Shown here: in pieces, positions 61,062-64,000 of the stretch | Layout: each line of letters starts with the position of its first letter | Numbering within the stretch: position 1 is the stretch's first letter | Assembly: GCF_028453695.1 (NCBI RefSeq) | Contig: NC_135777.1 | Coordinates: forward strand, 11,583,714 to 11,647,713 | Origin: Augochlora pura | Lineage: Eukaryota > Arthropoda > Insecta > Hymenoptera > Halictidae | Direction: 5' to 3' | Length of the DNA: 64,000 nt | Made by a program: the position numbers and the translations under genes | The notes under the pieces: generated by a model | Told to the model about the DNA's origin: nothing | The model's database searches: none | The model's input: only the letters and a program-made list of their open reading frames with translations

Positions 61062-61377
61062 CGCATTGAACGTAATGATGAAGGACCAGTACGCCAACTA
61101 CGTGGTGCAGAAGATGATCGACGTGGCGGAGCCCGCACAGCGCAAGGTGCTAATGCACAAGATCCGTCCGCATCTAGGCAGCTTGCGCAAGTACACCTAT
61201 GGGAAGCACATAATCGTGAAACTGGAGAAGTTCTTCATGAAAACGGCGTCCGCGATGGGGGTTGCGACGCCCGCCGGTGCTTCAAGTGGCGGGGGTGATC
61301 TGGGTCCCATCGGACCGCCCGCTTCTGCTGCTGGCCCAGTCTCGACGCCAGCTCAGCAGCCAACGCAGGTCCTGTAA
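61062..61377 (+). CDS. pum: pumilio last coding exon: PUF repeat 8, C-terminal tail, stop
   Basis: The acceptor is TTTCGAAATAG. One base completes the Asn codon of GFNDN, then ALNVMMKDQYANYVVQKMID follows. Repeat 8 carries N-Y-x-x-Q (NYVVQ, 61096-61110), reading the first U of UGUA. The closing half-repeat includes HKIRPHLGSLRKYTYGKHI and LEKFFMK. A 45-residue low-complexity tail rich in Gly, Ala, Pro and Ser ends LGPIGPP...QPTQVL; fly Pumilio also ends with LGPIGPP and a final Val-Leu, so the natural C-terminus is present. The TAA is at 61375-61377. The tail is shorter than in Drosophila, which has a Ser/Thr/Ala-rich expansion there. Confidence 0.97.
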
Positions 61378-63075
61378 AAGCGTACGGTCTCTGAGGGCAA
61401 CATCCGCTCGGGGTACCGTCGTACGTCTTAGGATCACGCGCGTACCGAGAGAGACCTACGTAAATATTTATTGCAACGTATCTTATATCGCCATTTTATT
61501 TATAATGGACGAGGAAAACCGAGGATAAGAGGTTCTCCGTAGTGGCCGCGCCGCTCTCGTCCTTGTTCGCCCTTCTCTCCCAGAACTTGTAAATCCCGAC
61601 TGGAAACTACGATGACGACTGTGGAAAAGGGAAGAATTACCGAGACGATTTTTCTTATTTTTGCAAACCAAAAGAATACTACGTGAAACCAGAGAAACAC
61701 TTGACAGAAAGTAAGAAAGAGACATGCGATATTTGTACAGAGTTTAAACAAGAGAGGAGGGTGAAACGGCGAACGCGGCGTGACTTCAACTTACGGATAC
61801 TTGAAGGAGAGTCGTGTACACGTATTCCGAAGAATGATCAATTTTTGTAGAATAACGTTAGAGGTGCAGTGCATTTTTTCTATTAGTAATCTAACGTGCT
61901 GCCGAGTTATATTCGTAGCGAGTCGCGGGCAGCGCCGAGAAGAAGCGCGCGTGCCCCGACTGTTTGCACCGAGAACTAACGTGTATCCTTGAGAACCGAG
62001 TTTCTTCGAGACGGCTGGACAAGCAACGAGAGCTTGGAATCGCGAACAAGAAACTGCAGTGCTGAGATGACTGAATGTCTTGTCACCGCTCGTTTTTTAA
62101 TCGATCAGTTTCACACACGTAAACTTCGCAAAAGGAAAAGATGATAAAACAAGAAAACACACAGCACGAACAAAAAACACGTTCCGACGAATTTTTTTAT
62201 TAGGAACAAGAGTTGAAATACTACTTTTTAATTATCCCACCCCACCCCCCTTGTTTATTGCGTTGGAATCGCTCTTCGACTAACACGTAAAATTTAATTA
62301 TCGACCCTTATTGAAAACTCAGCACTCTGTCGAGGGAGCGTACAGAGCTCTGACCTCTGGCAAACAACTTAACCGACATCATGCAAAGTTAAGCAAGCTA
62401 GCAAAAGCAAGCCGGCAAACAAAAAAATATAACGTAGAAAAACCGCGAAAAAGAGTAAAGAGAACAGCAAGACGAAAAGAGCGTGCGCGAGAGACCGCGC
62501 GCGAACTCTTTTTTTTGAACGACAAAAGGTTCGAAGAAGAGGTGGAAAAAATTGTGTTTAGACAGCTAGGATAGATCTTAGAGCTGCATGCATTTATATC
62601 GAGTTGTAACGTGAGTGCGATGACCGTAAAATATACGCATGCACGAGACGTCTTGGTCGCTAGCGTGTGTACCGGTGAAACCGTACCGCCTTTGCACGCT
62701 GAACGTAGTATTATCCTCGAGTGTGTCCGGTACACGCGTCGTCCGACCAACGAATCGGTATCGGTTCAGATTCGATAGATGGTTAGGAGCTACAGATGCG
62801 TTGATTAAAATCTAGCATAGCGTTTGACATGGGAATGAAGCTGAGTAACTCAGACCAGACCGCTGATCTGCCCCCCCTTTAAACCCCCTAATCCCCCCTT
62901 TGATTGCTTCAGATTGTTCGTGGAATAAAAACGAGAAAATGCGAAAGAAAAGATATATACGTACATAGATGATATAGGACGCAACAGAAACGGAAAGCAA
63001 AAAGATAATCGATTTCGTTATTCTCGATTTAGAAAGGAACACTTTGGAAAAAGAAATGGATCAGTATAAAATCTA

Positions 63076-63081
63076 AATAAA
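63076..63081 (+). promoter_or_regulatory. Candidate internal poly(A) signal AATAAA
   Basis: AATAAA within CTAAATAAATAATACG is followed by GTGTTGTTTCTTCT, a U/GU-rich downstream element. It could give a pum 3' untranslated region of about 1.7 kb. Confidence 0.4.
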
Positions 63082-63479
63082 TAATACGTGTTGTTTCTTC
63101 TCGATGATAGACTCCAGTAGAAAGGACGAAGTTAAAGAAAGGATTAGGAAAGGAAAGAAAAGGAAATGATAGGAAATGACAGTTGACAAAATAATAGTAA
63201 TAATAATGAGGAGAGACATCAAGTCGTCAGCACGGTTCTCCTTTGTTCGTTTTACGTTCGTCGCCTTTGAGCGCGGAGCATTTTTTTCTACTCTCTTAAA
63301 ACGATCCTTTTTACATCCCCCACAACCTTTTTCCTATTCCCTTCTCGTGTCTTGTGTCCCATTTCATCCCATCCCTTTGCATCCCAGTCCCTGTATCCTG
63401 TATCCTAATCCCGTACCCCCCGCAAAATCCCACTTCCTCAATTCCCCAATGATCCTCCAATTTTGTAAATTGTGATATA

Positions 63480-63485
63480 AATAAA
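63480..63485 (+). promoter_or_regulatory. Candidate proximal poly(A) signal AATAAA
   Basis: AATAAA lies within ATATAAATAAATAAC and is followed within 30 bases by GTGTATAGGT, a GU-rich stretch. This is a better downstream element than the distal signal has, so it may be the main or an alternative 3' end. Confidence 0.45.
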
Positions 63486-63928
63486 TAACAAATGTGTATA
63501 GGTACGACGTGACAAACCCTATCGTGAGGAACCGTAAATTCAATGAATAATTTTATTTTTCACGGGAATTCTCTCCTTTTTAACGGACTTTGTGAATATC
63601 GTGTATTATAATAATTACTAATTATATTAAATTTAAATATGATTTACGTTCTAATGCTGCTGACCCTCGATCAACATACGTTATACATTTCCCTTTCACC
63701 TGCCGCAATTAGAAATGATCTGGACCAACTCCCATCAATCCCACCCACCCTGACACACCAACCCCTCTATCCAGTTCCCCAACCTCTCATTCAATACACA
63801 TCGTTCCAGTTGTAAGATATAGACATTTTTGACAAAGGAGACGCTCTAGAGGAAAGAAATCGTTTATCATTCGGATTCATTCGACTCTCCCTGCACACCC
63901 CACGACCCCTGTCCTCCCTGAATTTCTA

Positions 63929-63934
63929 AATAAA
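63929..63934 (+). promoter_or_regulatory. Candidate distal poly(A) signal AATAAA
   Basis: A canonical AATAAA is the last such hexamer in the window and lies downstream of all pum exons. Cleavage would fall about 15-30 bases later, near 63950. The sequence beyond is not clearly GU-rich, so the call is moderate. Confidence 0.5.
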
Positions 63935-64000
63935 AAATCAAGCAAACCGCAGCCGCCGCAACTCGCGGTGATCATTGAACGTAACCGAGACACATTGTAC

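Larger units (their letters stand above)
55671..63950 (+). other. pum: pumilio gene, 3' part: nine coding exons and 3' UTR
   Basis: This is the gene-level entry. Pumilio binds UGUANAUA-type sites in mRNA 3' untranslated regions in the cytoplasm and, with partners such as Nanos and Brat in flies, represses translation and speeds decay. Nine exons (55671-56057, 57287-57527, 58496-58660, 59143-59262, 59376-59670, 59754-59994, 60178-60568, 60724-60892, 61062-61377) join without phase conflict into 774 codons plus TAA. All eight introns are GT-AG; they shrink from 1229 bp and 968 bp at the 5' side to 83-183 bp within the RNA-binding domain. Drosophila Pumilio is roughly twice this length, so the N-terminal half lies upstream of the window or in the 500-N gap. 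Identification rests on motif-by-motif agreement with known Pumilio proteins, recalled rather than aligned. Gene identity is very sure; the transcript start is unknown. Confidence 0.97.
61378..63950 (+). other. pum: pumilio 3' untranslated region (end estimated)
   Basis: About 2.5 kb of non-coding sequence follows the stop, with no competing gene on either strand. It is A/T-rich, with C-rich islands (62238-62251, 62871-62903, 63721-63781) and purine-rich stretches (63121-63175). A basic 87-codon open frame at 62311-62574 starts with TTG and resembles nothing. I looked for the canonical Pumilio site TGTANATA on the + strand and found only near matches (TGTAAATC near 61588, TGTAAATT near 63463). 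Long 3' regions with several alternative ends are typical of pum in insects. The 3' end is inferred from poly(A) signals, not observed. Confidence 0.75.

Noticed and set aside
61585..61595. TGTAAATC as a Pumilio binding site in the 3' UTR
   Set aside because: The last base differs from TGTANATA; it is at best a weak site and was not annotated.
62311..62574. Basic 87-codon frame in the 3' UTR
   Set aside because: It starts with TTG, lies in an A-rich 3' UTR, and its Lys/Arg richness follows from base composition.

Overview
This window is animal DNA. It carries the 3' part of one recognisable protein-coding gene: pumilio (pum), the PUF-family RNA-binding translational repressor, on the + strand at the right-hand end. 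Nine consecutive coding exons (55671-61377) encode 774 codons plus the stop. All flanking introns are GT-AG and every phase matches. The protein has a Gln-rich and Ala/Pro-rich region, then the complete eight-repeat Pumilio homology domain, then a short tail. A long 3' untranslated region follows, reaching about position 63950. Detailed likeness to Drosophila Pumilio, both inside and outside the RNA-binding domain, points to an insect. Abundant CpG, alternating CpG-rich and AT-rich blocks, dense (GA)n/(CT)n tracts and TTAA-flanked short transposons fit a hymenopteran (bee, ant or wasp). The species cannot be named from the sequence.

The left 55.6 kb shows no gene I can support. None of the conserved N-terminal Pumilio segments is visible there, so this stretch is most likely a very large intron of pum or its upstream region. 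Two runs of N mark assembly gaps: 36465-36564 (100 N) and 54497-54996 (500 N). The second lies just before the first visible exon and could hide another. CpG-rich blocks near 5440-5690, 15830-16300, 34860-35600 and 44380-45560 look like promoters or 5' untranslated exons. The last ends in a textbook splice-donor sequence, but none is proven.

The non-coding part is rich in small non-autonomous transposons. One family, called M1 here, has TA-flanked terminal inverted repeats (GACTGCGG...CCGCAGTC) and more than a dozen complete or partial copies, densest between 18 and 35 kb. A second set has TTAA target sites and CCCT- or CACT-type ends, as in piggyBac-like elements; four copies are complete and one lies inside a pum intron. 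There is also a ~610-bp foldback element at 4108-4714, a smaller foldback at 30718-30829, a dispersed repeat pair (M3), and many microsatellites.

I found no tRNA or rRNA gene, no intact transposase, no CRISPR array, no viral gene and no bacterial-type operon.
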